Counted from the stretch's first letter, positions 51,684 to 61,148 are shown. The stretch: DNA of 64,000 nucleotides from an uncultured Muribaculaceae bacterium (GCA_910579035.1 CAJTSR010000013.1:19333-83332), one strand, 5' to 3'. Notes: generated by a model from the sequence alone, not told the origin. Made by a program: numbers and translations.

Positions 51684-53243
51684 TCAGAACGGTGTTGTGG
51701 CCGATGTGGCGCCCCATGTGCCCCGGTCGAGGTTGCGGTAGCCTATTGCCTCGCTTATATGGCGGGGTTCGATGGTGGTGGAGGCGTCAAGGTCGGCGAT
51801 GGTGCGTGCCACTTTCAATATGCGGTCGTATGCGCGTGCCGACATATCGTATTTTGTCATGGCGCGACGCAGTATCGCCGTGCATTCAGCCGACAGCGAG
51901 CAGTGAGCCTCGATTTGGCGCGGGTTCATCTGGGCATTGCAGTGCACGGCCTCCTCTCCGGCGAAGCGCGCGGCCTGAATCTCGCGAGCCTGCACCACCC
52001 TGCGGCGTATCTGCTTGCTACGTTCGCCTGCCGAGCGCGACGATAGTTCGTCGAAGGGCACGGGTAGGATTTCTACCTGTATGTCGATTCTGTCGAGCAG
52101 AGGGCCTGATATGCGGTTTACGTACTTCTGCACCGCTCCGGGCGCGCAGGTACAGTTTTTGGTGGGGTGGTTGTAGTATCCGCAAGGGCAGGGGTTCATT
52201 GATGCCACGAGCATGAATCCGGCCGGGTAATCGACTTGGTAGCGGGCGCGCGACACGCTTATGTGCCTGTCTTCGAGCGGCTGGCGCAATACTTCGAGAA
52301 CCGAGCGTGGAAACTCCGGAAATTCATCGAGAAAGAGTATGCCGTTGTGGGCAAGGGATATTTCGCCGGGCATGGGGTTGGAGCCGCCTCCTACCATGGC
52401 CACGGGCGATACCGTGTGGTGCGGTGAGCGGAAAGGGCGTGCTGCCATAAGGCGCGAGCCGCGCCTGAGTTTTCCTGCCACTGAGTGTATTTTGGTGGTT
52501 TCCAGCGCTTCGCGCAGGCTCAGCGGCGGCATTATAGAGGGCAGCCGCTTGGCCATCATTGACTTTCCCGAGCCCGGAGGCCCTATCAGGAGTATGTTGT
52601 GGCCGCCTGCGCAGGCTACCTCGAAAGCGCGCTTCACATTTTCCTGGCCTTTCACTTCGGAAAAATCGAAGTCGAAATTTCCCGCAGCCACGGCAAATTC
52701 CTCCCGGGTGTTAACCACCGTAGGGCGGGGAGCTGAGGCGCCCGACAGCATGTCGGCCACCTCGCGGAGGTTGTCCATGCCGTATACCTCGAGATTGTCG
52801 ACCACGGCAGCTTCTGTGGCGTTTGCCGAGGGTACGAGCATGCCCTTGAACCCGGCTGCGCGTGCTGCGATAGCCATAGGCAGAATGCCACGGACGGGTT
52901 GCAGGCTTCCGTCGAGCGACAGTTCGCCCATTATCATGTATTTGTCAAGATCGGGAGCGTTTATCACCCCTGAGCCGACGAGTATGGCTATGGCGATGGG
53001 GAGGTCGTAGGCGGAGCCTTCCTTGCGCACGTCGGCGGGAGCCATGTTGATGACCACGTTTGTACGGCCTACGTTATAGCCCGACTGCTTTATTGCCGAG
53101 CGTACGCGCTCGTGGCTTTCCTTGACAGAGGCGTCGGGAAGGCCCACTATGCAGTATTGCATTCCTTTTTCCACCACGGTTTCAACTGTGACGATGATGG
53201 CGTCGATGCCACGGACGGCAGCTGCATAGGATTTTACGAGCAT
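51684..53243 (-). CDS. YifB/ComM-type Mg-chelatase-like AAA ATPase
   Basis: This 519-residue protein has an N-terminal LonC-like domain (about 1-170, ending before APRPTVVNTREEF). The AAA core has Walker A GPPGSGKSMMAKRL near residue 217 and Walker B GILFLDEFPEF near 300. A C-terminal Mg-chelatase domain has LLDRIDIQVE and RAYDRILKVARTIADLD. ComM, the best-studied member, is a hexameric helicase that helps integrate incoming DNA during transformation. A comparable role here is inferred from the family. Confidence 0.92.
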   Translation of the reverse strand: MLVKSYAAAVRGIDAIIVTVETVVEKGMQYCIVGLPDASVKESHERVRSAIKQSGYNVGRTNVVINMAPADVRKEGSAYDLPIAIAILVGSGVINAPDLDKYMIMGELSLDGSLQPVRGILPMAIAARAAGFKGMLVPSANATEAAVVDNLEVYGMDNLREVADMLSGASAPRPTVVNTREEFAVAAGNFDFDFSEVKGQENVKRAFEVACAGGHNILLIGPPGSGKSMMAKRLPSIMPPLSLREALETTKIHSVAGKLRRGSRLMAARPFRSPHHTVSPVAMVGGGSNPMPGEISLAHNGILFLDEFPEFPRSVLEVLRQPLEDRHISVSRARYQVDYPAGFMLVASMNPCPCGYYNHPTKNCTCAPGAVQKYVNRISGPLLDRIDIQVEILPVPFDELSSRSAGERSKQIRRRVVQAREIQAARFAGEEAVHCNAQMNPRQIEAHCSLSAECTAILRRAMTKYDMSARAYDRILKVARTIADLDASTTIEPRHISEAIGYRNLDRGTWGATSATTPF

Positions 53244-53251
53244 TGGTGCTT

Positions 53252-54259
53252 CTATTTTTGGATTGACGAAATGTAGGCTTCAGCCGCGCCGACCGAGGCT
53301 CCGCGATAGAGCTGTGTGCCTGTGGAATCGCAGATGATGAAGTAGGGCACGGACGGTATGGCGAGGCGTTCGAGTCCGGGCGACGCTATGCCGCCGGGTG
53401 TCCAGCCTTGCTCCCATTTGGCGCTGTCGGGCGACACGGAGTGCTTCCAGTCGCGGCTGTCGGAATCGACAGAGAGGTCGATGAGTGCTACTTTGTTTTT
53501 GCCGTTCTTTTTGTAGAGGCGTCGCAACGCGGGCAGGATGGAGTCGAGCCGTTTGCTGTTTTCGTCGCTAACGGCTATGAGCGAAATGCGGCTGTCGGCG
53601 GGCTTGAACGAACGCACGCTGTCGGTCCGCGTCATATATCGGAATGGCAGCACCGGCTCGTCGGCAGTTTCGGCCACCACGCGTTGCAGCAGGTAGTTGT
53701 AGCCGTCGGTAAGTGCCGACGGACGGGCTTCCGGCGCAATCAGGCCGAGCAGTGAGTCGGCCATAAGAGGCTCGGCGGCGGAGTCGAACGATGTTAGCAG
53801 AAGCAGTGTCGACACCGTGCTTGCGGGATTGGCTGCGATGTAGCGGCCTATGATGTCGTTTGCCTTGGCGTTGTCGGCGCGCAGGCTGTCGGCATTGGCG
53901 CGGAGGAAGTCGGCCCAAGCCTTTGCCGTTTCGTTGCCGTCGACCGACAGGTCATATGGGTTGGAGCGGGCGAGTTTCACATCGAGTGTCTGCCCGTTGG
54001 CGGCATAGACGCGTCCGAGCAGGCGGTACTCATAGTCGTAGATCTCTACCACGGTGGGCTGCCTCGATGAGCCGTAGAACTCGAAGGCGCCTTTTTCCGA
54101 CACTGTGATAAGGGTGCGGTAAACGCCGTCGGCATAGTAGCCCACGCGTATGTTCATTGTCGGTTCCTCCTCGATTGTGCCGCTTATGCGGAACTGGTCG
54201 TGGTCGGTACAGGCCGCTGCCGCGATGGCAATGAGTATGGATATGATAAAACGGTTCAT
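53252..54259 (-). CDS. DUF4369 lipoprotein with cysteine-less thioredoxin-like domain
   Basis: This 335-residue protein is a lipoprotein: the signal ends IAIAAAACTDHD with the lipidated Cys at about residue 17. Residues 22-115 match DUF4369 (FRISGTIEEEPTMNIRVGYY and VEIYDYEYRLLGRVYA). Residues 215-335 follow the thioredoxin-like pattern of TlpA proteins, including the cis-proline region IPSVPYFIICDSTG. The CxxC that should follow the second strand is missing, and the mature protein has only one further cysteine (in IICDS). It therefore cannot act as a classical thiol oxidoreductase. It overlaps the pldA start by one base. Confidence 0.78.
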   Translation of the reverse strand: MNRFIISILIAIAAAACTDHDQFRISGTIEEEPTMNIRVGYYADGVYRTLITVSEKGAFEFYGSSRQPTVVEIYDYEYRLLGRVYAANGQTLDVKLARSNPYDLSVDGNETAKAWADFLRANADSLRADNAKANDIIGRYIAANPASTVSTLLLLTSFDSAAEPLMADSLLGLIAPEARPSALTDGYNYLLQRVVAETADEPVLPFRYMTRTDSVRSFKPADSRISLIAVSDENSKRLDSILPALRRLYKKNGKNKVALIDLSVDSDSRDWKHSVSPDSAKWEQGWTPGGIASPGLERLAIPSVPYFIICDSTGTQLYRGASVGAAEAYISSIQK

Positions 54260-55122
54260 CAGAAGTCGCTGAATAGTTTAGGTTTGATAAGCAAGCCCAT
54301 GCGGACTTGGCAATGATAGCGGTTGTACTCGAGCAGTCCCTCGCCGAAGCCGCTGTAGAACTGGAGGAAGAGGTATTGGTTTTCCTGCTTGAATATGCGG
54401 TAGGACAGGTCTACTATCACATTGGAGTTAAGGTTCCAGCCTTTTCGCTTCACCACGGTCACGCCGCCGCTGAAGCGCTTGTCGTCGCTCACCACCTGTG
54501 TGCCTATCTGCCAGAATCCGCAGTAGTCCACGATGTCGCGGTTGTTCTCGCCGTCGACTATCGGCGCCCATATCTTGCCGTGCACCATCAGGTTTTTTGT
54601 AACGAAAACGTTTGCAGCCAGAGCCACGCGGTTCCACGAGCGCGATTCGATGCTGTCGCGCCCGTTGCTTTCGTGCTCTATCATGAAGGTGAGCTTGCCG
54701 ATATAGCGGTTCTTGGCGAAGAATGGTTTGGTGAGTCCTATGCCGGGGTTGAAGTTGAGGTCGGTCATAGGCATGGAGTTTTCAAGCACGTTCCAGAAGC
54801 ACTTCTGGGTGTAGAAAAGGTAGAGGTATGTTCCCCATGGGAGGGTGGAGCGCGTAAGGCGCTGGGCTATCGAAATCTGGAATTTAACGTTGGTGTTCTG
54901 CCGGGTGGGGCGTTTTCCCACGGAAGGGCCGAAGATGAAGTAGTTGTCCTTGTACATGCCGAAATATGGCTGGTTGGAGAAATCGCGCTTCACGCTGTCG
55001 GCGTCAAGCAGGTCGCCACCGCCGGTAACGAGTATCTGCGCGTCTGCTGCCAAGGCACATAGAATGGCCGCAAGGCCGGTGATGAATTTCCTGAAAGATA
55101 GTTTTCCTATGAATTTTAGCAT
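54259..55122 (-). CDS. pldA: Outer-membrane phospholipase A
   Basis: This 287-residue protein has a signal peptide (about 1-28) and a beta-barrel with the OMPLA triad: H150 and S152 in IEHESNGR, and N164 in SWNRVAL, with the same spacing as E. coli OMPLA (His, +2 Ser, +14 Asn). YLFYTQKCFW and LNFNPGIGL are also conserved. It hydrolyses phospholipids that reach the outer leaflet. The start at 55122 is five bases after a -7 promoter element. It is followed without gap by the thioredoxin-like lipoprotein gene. Confidence 0.9.
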   Translation of the reverse strand: MLKFIGKLSFRKFITGLAAILCALAADAQILVTGGGDLLDADSVKRDFSNQPYFGMYKDNYFIFGPSVGKRPTRQNTNVKFQISIAQRLTRSTLPWGTYLYLFYTQKCFWNVLENSMPMTDLNFNPGIGLTKPFFAKNRYIGKLTFMIEHESNGRDSIESRSWNRVALAANVFVTKNLMVHGKIWAPIVDGENNRDIVDYCGFWQIGTQVVSDDKRFSGGVTVVKRKGWNLNSNVIVDLSYRIFKQENQYLFLQFYSGFGEGLLEYNRYHCQVRMGLLIKPKLFSDF

Positions 55123-55127
55123 GGGTG

Positions 55128-55135
55128 CAAAATTA
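55128..55135 (-). promoter_or_regulatory. pldA -7 element
   Basis: TAATTTTG on the minus strand is followed by CACCC and the ATG of pldA, predicting a nearly leaderless transcript. A -33 box at normal spacing is not clear. Confidence 0.5.
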
Positions 55136-55200
55136 GGTAAAAATATTGAAATTCACTTGTGGCGCTGTGGGCCAAAACGGCTTAAAAATGTTCCTTAAGC

Positions 55201-55245
55201 AAAAAATAAGGGGGAAGCCCGGCTGCTGAGAGCGGAGCTTCCCCC
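55201..55245 (-). terminator. Terminator of the endonuclease gene
   Basis: On the minus strand GGGGGAAGC (55237-55245) pairs with GCTTCCCCC (55210-55218), followed by TTATTTTTT. It lies 18 bases after the stop at 55263. Confidence 0.88.
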
Positions 55246-55262
55246 AAGTTTGTGTCGCGGTG

Positions 55263-56948
55263 TTACTGCACGGCCACTTTTATGGGAGTGGGGTGCTGGT
55301 CGGTGACTACGAGGTATACGCCTTGTGGCATCTCGATATCCATATTCTGCTCAACGGTGTCGATGATTCGGACTGTGCGCCCGGATATATCATAGACGCG
55401 GCAGCCTGTCTGCGGCTCGCTGCATATGAAGCGCATTGTGCCGGGGAAGGTCTGTATGATGAGTGGCTGCTCGGCTTCCACGCCGGTGATTCCGGAGTGA
55501 CGCACAAAGATGGTGTTCGATTCTGCCGAGCGGTGTCCCAGACGCACGCTCTGCACGGAGTATGACTCGCTGTCGGACCGGTCGAAGCCGTCTATTTCGA
55601 GGAAGTTGTTTTCGGCGGGCAGCTCTTCGGTTTCTACCGTCGAGCCGGTGTAGCGCGTGCGTTTTACCACGAAGTAGTCTATGATGTCGCTTTCAGGCGC
55701 GGTCCAGTTGGCGGTGTATCTGTCGGGTTGTATGTCGGTAGGCTCTGTGGCGGTGCAGGGCGAGAGGGTGGGCACGGGCAGGGCGTTGCCTCGGAGTGTG
55801 ACGCTGCGCGAGCCCCCGCCGGGAATTGTCACGGCTATGTATGCGATGTGCTCGCCGAGTGCCGACGGCTTGTAGCTCACGTCGAGCCAGTAGCCCTCGG
55901 TGGTGCACACGCTCGACGACGGTATCTTTGTGGAGGGTATGGAGAACATCTTGGCGGCCTCGGGATCCTGCCGGTTATAGAGGGCGAGCGAAAGTTCTTT
56001 GTCGGTTATGTTGATGCCTCGGAAGAGCAGCTTGGCCGTTGCCGTGCTGCCTATGGCCACGTCGCCGAACTGCAGCTCCATTCCGGCAGCGGGGGCGAGC
56101 AGCTCGGGGTCGCCTGTGGGAGGCACCACGGGGGTGTCGCCTCCTCCGGGCTTGAATGCCTCGCCTTTCTTGTCGCCCCACAGGTAATCGGCCAGTTCGG
56201 GCATGTCGATAAAGGGATTGCGGTTGTTCTGGAAGCCGAATACCGCTTCGTTACGGTCTATTTCTTTCTGGCTCACGGGGTCGTCGCGGTGCCACTTCAT
56301 AAGCAGGTCGACCGACCAGCCGTTGAGCGTCGGGTAGGTGTTCTGGCTCACCATATAGGTATATTTCCATGTAAGGTTCTGGTAGCAGGTCACCATGTAG
56401 AAATAGGTTCGGGCGAAGTCGCCTTTGTATTCGTCGTTTGGCTCGAACACGAACTGGGCGCCGCCGCCCTGACCGTTGACAGGGTTGCCGACAGCGCACA
56501 CGCCGTTGTCGAAGCGTACTTTTATGGAGCGGTCCACTTCGCCGAGCGGGTAGTTGTTCTTGGCCGTGTTAGCCGATATTTCGGAGGGGTAGAGGTGGTT
56601 GAGATCGACATACGCTCCCACGCTTTGCGAGCCGCCCCACCAGCTCTTGGGAAAAGAGTGCTCGCGGTTAAGGCCGTTGAACGACGGGGCGTATAGCGGA
56701 ATGTCGGAGTACATATCCCACCAGCGCTTCGACTCGGGGTAGACGTCTGTGGTCTGGAAGTACTTCGGCAGGTCGGAGTAGCCCGAAATGCGGGTGAACT
56801 TGCTCACAATGTTGTGGATAGCAGTTTTAAGCTCGCCGTCTTTCTTGCCGTCGAGCGTGCTGTAGTATCCTGCCGGGGCTTCGGCAAAGGCAGATGCTGC
56901 CATGGCGGCAGCGATGCAGAGAGAGGCAGCGCGGTAGATTTGCTTCAT
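55263..56948 (-). CDS. Secreted endonuclease I family protein with sorting-like C-terminus
   Basis: This 561-residue protein has a signal peptide (about 1-22), then an EndA/NucM-type endonuclease domain (about 25-260). It carries FNGLNREHSFPKSWWGG with the catalytic His, DLNHLYPSE, and EPNDEYKGDFARTYFYM with metal ligands. A lamin-tail-like or Ig-like module (about 290-390), a fibronectin III-like module (about 400-480) and a C-terminal domain (CRVYDISGRTVRIID, GVYLVVTD) like type IX sorting signals follow. It probably degrades extracellular DNA. The start MKQIYR at 56948 is chosen; the longer frame runs into ald. Confidence 0.88.
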   Translation of the reverse strand: MKQIYRAASLCIAAAMAASAFAEAPAGYYSTLDGKKDGELKTAIHNIVSKFTRISGYSDLPKYFQTTDVYPESKRWWDMYSDIPLYAPSFNGLNREHSFPKSWWGGSQSVGAYVDLNHLYPSEISANTAKNNYPLGEVDRSIKVRFDNGVCAVGNPVNGQGGGAQFVFEPNDEYKGDFARTYFYMVTCYQNLTWKYTYMVSQNTYPTLNGWSVDLLMKWHRDDPVSQKEIDRNEAVFGFQNNRNPFIDMPELADYLWGDKKGEAFKPGGGDTPVVPPTGDPELLAPAAGMELQFGDVAIGSTATAKLLFRGINITDKELSLALYNRQDPEAAKMFSIPSTKIPSSSVCTTEGYWLDVSYKPSALGEHIAYIAVTIPGGGSRSVTLRGNALPVPTLSPCTATEPTDIQPDRYTANWTAPESDIIDYFVVKRTRYTGSTVETEELPAENNFLEIDGFDRSDSESYSVQSVRLGHRSAESNTIFVRHSGITGVEAEQPLIIQTFPGTMRFICSEPQTGCRVYDISGRTVRIIDTVEQNMDIEMPQGVYLVVTDQHPTPIKVAVQ

Positions 56949-56970
56949 AGGATATTCTGATAGGTTATAG

Positions 56971-57004
56971 GCGCGGCTTCCGCCTGTTGTAGAGGAAGCC
57001 GCGC
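56971..57004 (-). terminator. Hairpin after alanine dehydrogenase gene
   Basis: GCGCGGCTTCC (56971-56981) and GGAAGCCGCGC (56994-57004) form an 11-pair stem 30 bases after the ald stop on the minus strand. The T tail is poor, so termination may be partial and some transcripts may continue into the endonuclease gene. Confidence 0.6.
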
Positions 57005-57033
57005 ACTCTAAACGCGGAGATGGCCGCGATTGT

Positions 57034-58140
57034 TCAAATGCTGAGAGGGGTATAGGGTAAATCGAAGGCTTCCGCCACGGCTTTGAATGTGACTTTGCCA
57101 TCGACTATGTTGACGCCCTCCGCAAGACCCTTGTCGGCTTTGCACGATTCCTGCCAGCCCTTGTCGGCAAGCCGCAGGGCGTAGGGCAGGGTGGCGTTGG
57201 TGAGCGCCATGGTGGAGGTGTAGGGCACTGCTCCGGGAATGTTGGCCACGGCGTAGTGCACGATTCCGTCGACGGTGTACACGGGGTCGGAGTGGGTGGT
57301 GGCGTGCGATGTTTCAAAGCAGCCGCCCTGATCGATGGCAACGTCGACCATCACGGTGCCCTTGCGCATCAGTCGGAGCATGTCGGCGGTTACCAAGTGC
57401 GGGGCTTTGGCTCCGGGTATGAGCACGGAGCCTATCACGAGGTCGGTCGTTGTCAGCTCGGTTTCGATGTTATGGCGCGAGGAGTAGAGTGTTTTCACGT
57501 TGCGCGGCATCACTTCGGCCAAATGGCGCAGCGTGGGCAGGGATATGTCTGTGATGGTCACGTCGGCACCGAGGCCGGCAGCCATAAGCGCGGCGTTGCG
57601 TCCTACCACGCCGCCGCCGAGCACCAGCACCTTGGCCGGTTTCACTCCCGGCACGCCTCCGAGGAGGATGCCTCGGCCGCCCTGCGGCTTTTCGAGGAAG
57701 CGGGCGCCTTCCTGCACCGACATGCGGCCGGCAACCTCGCTCATGGGTATGAGCAGCGGCAGGCCTCCCTGAGGGCCTACTACGGTTTCATATGCTATGC
57801 AGGTGGCTCCGGATTCGAGCATGGTCATAGTCAGCTCGCGGTCGCAGGCGAAGTGGAAGTATGTGAACAGTAATTGTCCTTTTCTTACTAATTTGTACTC
57901 CGGTTCTATCGGTTCCTTTACCTTTATTATCATCTCGGCTATGCCGTAGACGTCAGCAATTTCAGGCAATATGCTTGCTCCGGCGGCTTCGTACTCGCTG
58001 TCTGCGAATCCGCTGCCTTCGCCTGCAGTGTGTTGAACATACACGGTGTGCCCGTGTGCCACGAGTTCGCGAACACCCGCGGGAGTCATGCCCACGCGGT
58101 TCTCGTTGTTTTTGATTTCCTTTGGAATTCCGATAATCAT
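57034..58140 (-). CDS. ald: Alanine dehydrogenase
   Basis: This 368-residue enzyme interconverts L-alanine and pyruvate with NAD. Family segments are GIPKEIKNNENRVGMTPAGV at the N-terminus, LFTYFHFACDREL with the catalytic His near residue 96, and KVLVLGGGVVGRNAALMAAG near 168 (NAD motif). IDQGGCFETSHATTHSDP near 270 follows, with the catalytic Asp. Length is standard. Upstream, TATCTTTG at 58221-58228 gives a leader of about 80 bases. Confidence 0.95.
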   Translation of the reverse strand: MIIGIPKEIKNNENRVGMTPAGVRELVAHGHTVYVQHTAGEGSGFADSEYEAAGASILPEIADVYGIAEMIIKVKEPIEPEYKLVRKGQLLFTYFHFACDRELTMTMLESGATCIAYETVVGPQGGLPLLIPMSEVAGRMSVQEGARFLEKPQGGRGILLGGVPGVKPAKVLVLGGGVVGRNAALMAAGLGADVTITDISLPTLRHLAEVMPRNVKTLYSSRHNIETELTTTDLVIGSVLIPGAKAPHLVTADMLRLMRKGTVMVDVAIDQGGCFETSHATTHSDPVYTVDGIVHYAVANIPGAVPYTSTMALTNATLPYALRLADKGWQESCKADKGLAEGVNIVDGKVTFKAVAEAFDLPYTPLSI

Positions 58141-58220
58141 GTTGTAGTGTATTAGTTTGTTAGGTGTTCAGGCATAAGCCCGGAGTTATTTTGTGATTAT
58201 GTCGGAAAAATATCACGGCT

Positions 58221-58253
58221 CAAAGATAAAAATATTTTCACCAATTATGCAAC
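58221..58253 (-). promoter_or_regulatory. ald promoter
   Basis: GTTG (58250-58253), 21 bases, TATCTTTG (58221-58228) on the minus strand: a full -7 match and a one-base departure in the -33 box. Confidence 0.6.
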
Positions 58254-58284
58254 AATGCGTAGTGTTTTTTACGCGCAAAAACAA

Positions 58285-58317
58285 GAGGCGCTGTGTCGCG
58301 AACCGACACAGCGCCTC
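58285..58317 (-). terminator. Terminator of the GH78 gene
   Basis: GAGGCGCTGTGTCG pairs perfectly with CGACACAGCGCCTC (58285-58298 with 58304-58317, five-base loop). On the minus strand it is followed by TTGTTTTTG. Confidence 0.88.
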
Positions 58318-58345
58318 CGTAAATCGTAAATGGTTTATACGTGGT

Positions 58346-60931
58346 TTATTTCACTATTTTGTGGGAGCCGGCTGCGTATTCCTTTACGGTGGTTTCGCCG
58401 GGGAGTGTCACGGCGGCTATCGCTCCTTGCGGCACGGTGAACTCCCACACCCATTTTTCGCCCTCGTATCGCCAGTGGCTTTTGATAAGTCCGGCGGCCG
58501 AATTGTATTCGGCTTTTACGAAGCCGAGTCGTTTGTCGGGCACGGGTTTCATAATGATGCGCTTGAAGCCGGGTTGGTCGACGTCAGCAGCTATTCCGGC
58601 CATTGTTTCCCACATCCACTCGCACACGCAGCCGTATGCGTAGTGGTTGAAGCTGTTCATGCCGCGCGGACCCATGCCGTGTTCGATCATATAGCTGTTC
58701 CAGCGCTCCCATATAGTTGTGGCGCCGTTATCGATCGAGTACAGCCAGCTCGGATTTTTGCGCTGGAACAGAAGTTCGTAGGCTATGTCGTCCATGCCGT
58801 TTTCGGTGAGCGTGGGCATAAGTATCGATGTGCCGAGGAAGCCTGTCTGGAGGCAGTTGCCGTGCTCTTTGAAGTTGTTGCGAAGGCGCTCTGTCATATT
58901 GGCCTTGGCTTCGCCTTTCACTATCTTGTTTTTCAGGGCGAAGAGCGCCGGAGTCTGCATGGTGTTGAGAATCTCTGTCTTGAAAGTTCCGTCGGGGTTG
59001 AGGAATGAGTCGATAATGTATTGACGGGCCTCGGCTACCATTTTCTTGTATTTGCCGGTATCGCGGCCTGTGGCTTTCGCCATATCGAGCATCATTTCCG
59101 CGTCGATGAGCCAGTAGCTGGCGCTGAGGTAGTTCCAGTAGCCGTAGGTTTCGGGGCGGATAGCGCCGTCGGGGCCGAATATGCCACCGCCGCAGCTTTC
59201 GAGCGGTTCGTAGCTGAGCCAGTCGGCCCACTGGTAGTTGTCGTTTTCGGCTGAGAGGGTGTGGTGGTCGTATTTGGTGTCGTTGATATGGTCTATGTAT
59301 TTCTCCATAGCTTCCCAGTTGTCATCGACAATGCGGGTGTCGCCGAACTGCTTCCATACCACCCAAGGCACTATCACGCCGGCGTCGGCCCAGCCGAGGC
59401 GCATCATCGATGTCGGTTCGGCGCCGTACTGCGAGGCGGGAGCCACGCCGGGGAATCCGCCGAGGTCGCTCTGGGTGTCGCGCATATCGCCCATCCATTT
59501 GTGGAAGAACTGCCCTGTGTTGGCAAAGAATGTGCCGGTTTCGGCAAATACCTGTGTGTCGGCGGTCCAGCCGAGGCGTTCGTTGCGCTGTGGACAGTCG
59601 GTAGTTACGGATAGGTAGTTGGAGCGCTGTCCCCACAAGGTGTTGGAAATAAGCTGATTTACCAAGGCGTTGCCGGTTGTTATCGAGCCGATTTCCATTT
59701 CTTTGGTTATGGAGCTAACGGGTATCGACTTCATTGACTTGATGCGTACTTCGTCGGTGGCTACGACGGTCATGTAGCGATAGCCGAAGAAGGAGCATCG
59801 CGGGTGGTATGTCACAAAGTCTTTGTTGTCGGCAAAGGTGTAGTCAAGAGTCATGCCGGTTTCGGGCGTGCGCAGGTTGAGTCGGTGGCAGCTGCCTTCG
59901 GGGCCGTCCATACCGCGCTTTTTGGCGCCGTTGCCGTCGTTGAGCAGCTCTGCCGGGAGGCATTTGAGCTGTGTTCCTTCTTTGGCATTGAACTCGAACC
60001 AAGGCACGGCGGCGCAGTTCTGCCCGAAGTCCACCACGAGTTTTTCACCCGGCTTTATCGTTATTTCCTCGCCGGGAGCGTATTCGCGTGTTATCACCAC
60101 GGTGCCGAAAGCTTCGTCGCTTGCCCCGGTGACGCCGTTCCATACGTATGTTCTGCGCGGTTGCATGGCCAAATCCTCGCGGAGGTACACTTCTGCGCCG
60201 TCGGAGGGTATTATCCGGCCGTTGAACTCTGTGTTCTTTTCAGGTACGAGAAGTGTGTGGGCTACCTCGTGTCCGAGCTGCTCGCGGGCATCGTATTCTT
60301 CTCCGTCGAATATCGATGCGTGCTTGACAGGGCCTGCTATTCCGGCTTTCCAGTCGCTGCAGTTGGTGCCGTGGTATTCCTTGCTGCCGTCGTCAAAGGT
60401 GAGTTCCAGCACACCTCGGAAAGCGACTTTCTTTCCTCTCATGCCGTCGTGGCCGCCGGGAGTTATTATACGGTCGCCCCACCATCCGGGTGTTACTTGG
60501 ACGGAGAGAGTGTTTTCCGCGCCTTTCCGGGTGGATATGGCGTCTGTCACGTCGTAAGTGAACGAACGCTTGGTCTTTCCATAGTGGGTGAATCCGGGCT
60601 TGAGTATTTCGGAGCCTATGAGATGTCCGTTCACATAAAGCTCGTATACGCCCAGTCCGCTGGTCATCCACTTGGCCGACTGTACTTTCTTGCCGTTTTT
60701 TATTTTGGACACGAACCAGCTCGCACCGTCGGCGGAGCGCTCGTTGCTTTCGTTTATGGGGCCTGTCACGACGGGGGCATTGGCAGCCGATATCCATTCC
60801 GACTGGTTCCATAGGGCGCTTTCAAGAGCGTCTGTGCGGCGGCCTTTTTCGGCAGCTTCCGAATGGAGGCAGCCCAGAGATAGCGAAAAAGCCACTATCG
60901 AAGTGATGATTTTAGGTTGTAGTTGTTTCAT
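58346..60931 (-). CDS. Alpha-L-rhamnosidase (GH78)
   Basis: This 861-residue enzyme has a signal peptide (about 1-27). Two N-terminal beta domains follow (about 40-330, with GLGVYELYVNGHLIGSEIL and VDFGQNCAAVP). The alpha/alpha-six barrel has SVTTDCPQRNERLGWTADTQ near residue 445, the signature GH78 region with catalytic acidic residues, and IWERWNSYMIEHGMGPRGMN and FNHYAYGCVCEWMWETMAGI near 710. A C-terminal beta-sandwich closes the protein. It removes terminal rhamnose from plant or bacterial glycans in the periplasm. No SusC/SusD partners are adjacent. Confidence 0.93.
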   Translation of the reverse strand: MKQLQPKIITSIVAFSLSLGCLHSEAAEKGRRTDALESALWNQSEWISAANAPVVTGPINESNERSADGASWFVSKIKNGKKVQSAKWMTSGLGVYELYVNGHLIGSEILKPGFTHYGKTKRSFTYDVTDAISTRKGAENTLSVQVTPGWWGDRIITPGGHDGMRGKKVAFRGVLELTFDDGSKEYHGTNCSDWKAGIAGPVKHASIFDGEEYDAREQLGHEVAHTLLVPEKNTEFNGRIIPSDGAEVYLREDLAMQPRRTYVWNGVTGASDEAFGTVVITREYAPGEEITIKPGEKLVVDFGQNCAAVPWFEFNAKEGTQLKCLPAELLNDGNGAKKRGMDGPEGSCHRLNLRTPETGMTLDYTFADNKDFVTYHPRCSFFGYRYMTVVATDEVRIKSMKSIPVSSITKEMEIGSITTGNALVNQLISNTLWGQRSNYLSVTTDCPQRNERLGWTADTQVFAETGTFFANTGQFFHKWMGDMRDTQSDLGGFPGVAPASQYGAEPTSMMRLGWADAGVIVPWVVWKQFGDTRIVDDNWEAMEKYIDHINDTKYDHHTLSAENDNYQWADWLSYEPLESCGGGIFGPDGAIRPETYGYWNYLSASYWLIDAEMMLDMAKATGRDTGKYKKMVAEARQYIIDSFLNPDGTFKTEILNTMQTPALFALKNKIVKGEAKANMTERLRNNFKEHGNCLQTGFLGTSILMPTLTENGMDDIAYELLFQRKNPSWLYSIDNGATTIWERWNSYMIEHGMGPRGMNSFNHYAYGCVCEWMWETMAGIAADVDQPGFKRIIMKPVPDKRLGFVKAEYNSAAGLIKSHWRYEGEKWVWEFTVPQGAIAAVTLPGETTVKEYAAGSHKIVK

Positions 60932-61005
60932 CCCGGTGGTATTGAAGGTTTATTTATGGTCTGGTAGTTGTTTTTTGTTGTGTATATCCGGAGCTTAACA
61001 GAATG

Positions 61006-61106
61006 CAAATATACGTCAATAAATCTGAACATCCTTTCGCCCGGCAGAAATTTCGCCGGACATGCGGCGCGGAAGCTGTGTTTTCCGCAGCTTTTGTGTA
61101 ATTTTG
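61006..61106. promoter_or_regulatory. Divergent -7 elements of GH78 and rsmA genes
   Basis: TATATTTG on the minus strand (61006-61013) can serve the GH78 gene with a leader of about 70 bases. TAATTTTG on the plus strand (61099-61106) can serve rsmA with about 35 bases. The rest of 60932-61148 shows no gene. Confidence 0.5.
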
Positions 61107-61148
61107 TAATTGGAAAGGCTGTGTAGCCGATTGTCTTACCCATAAAAG

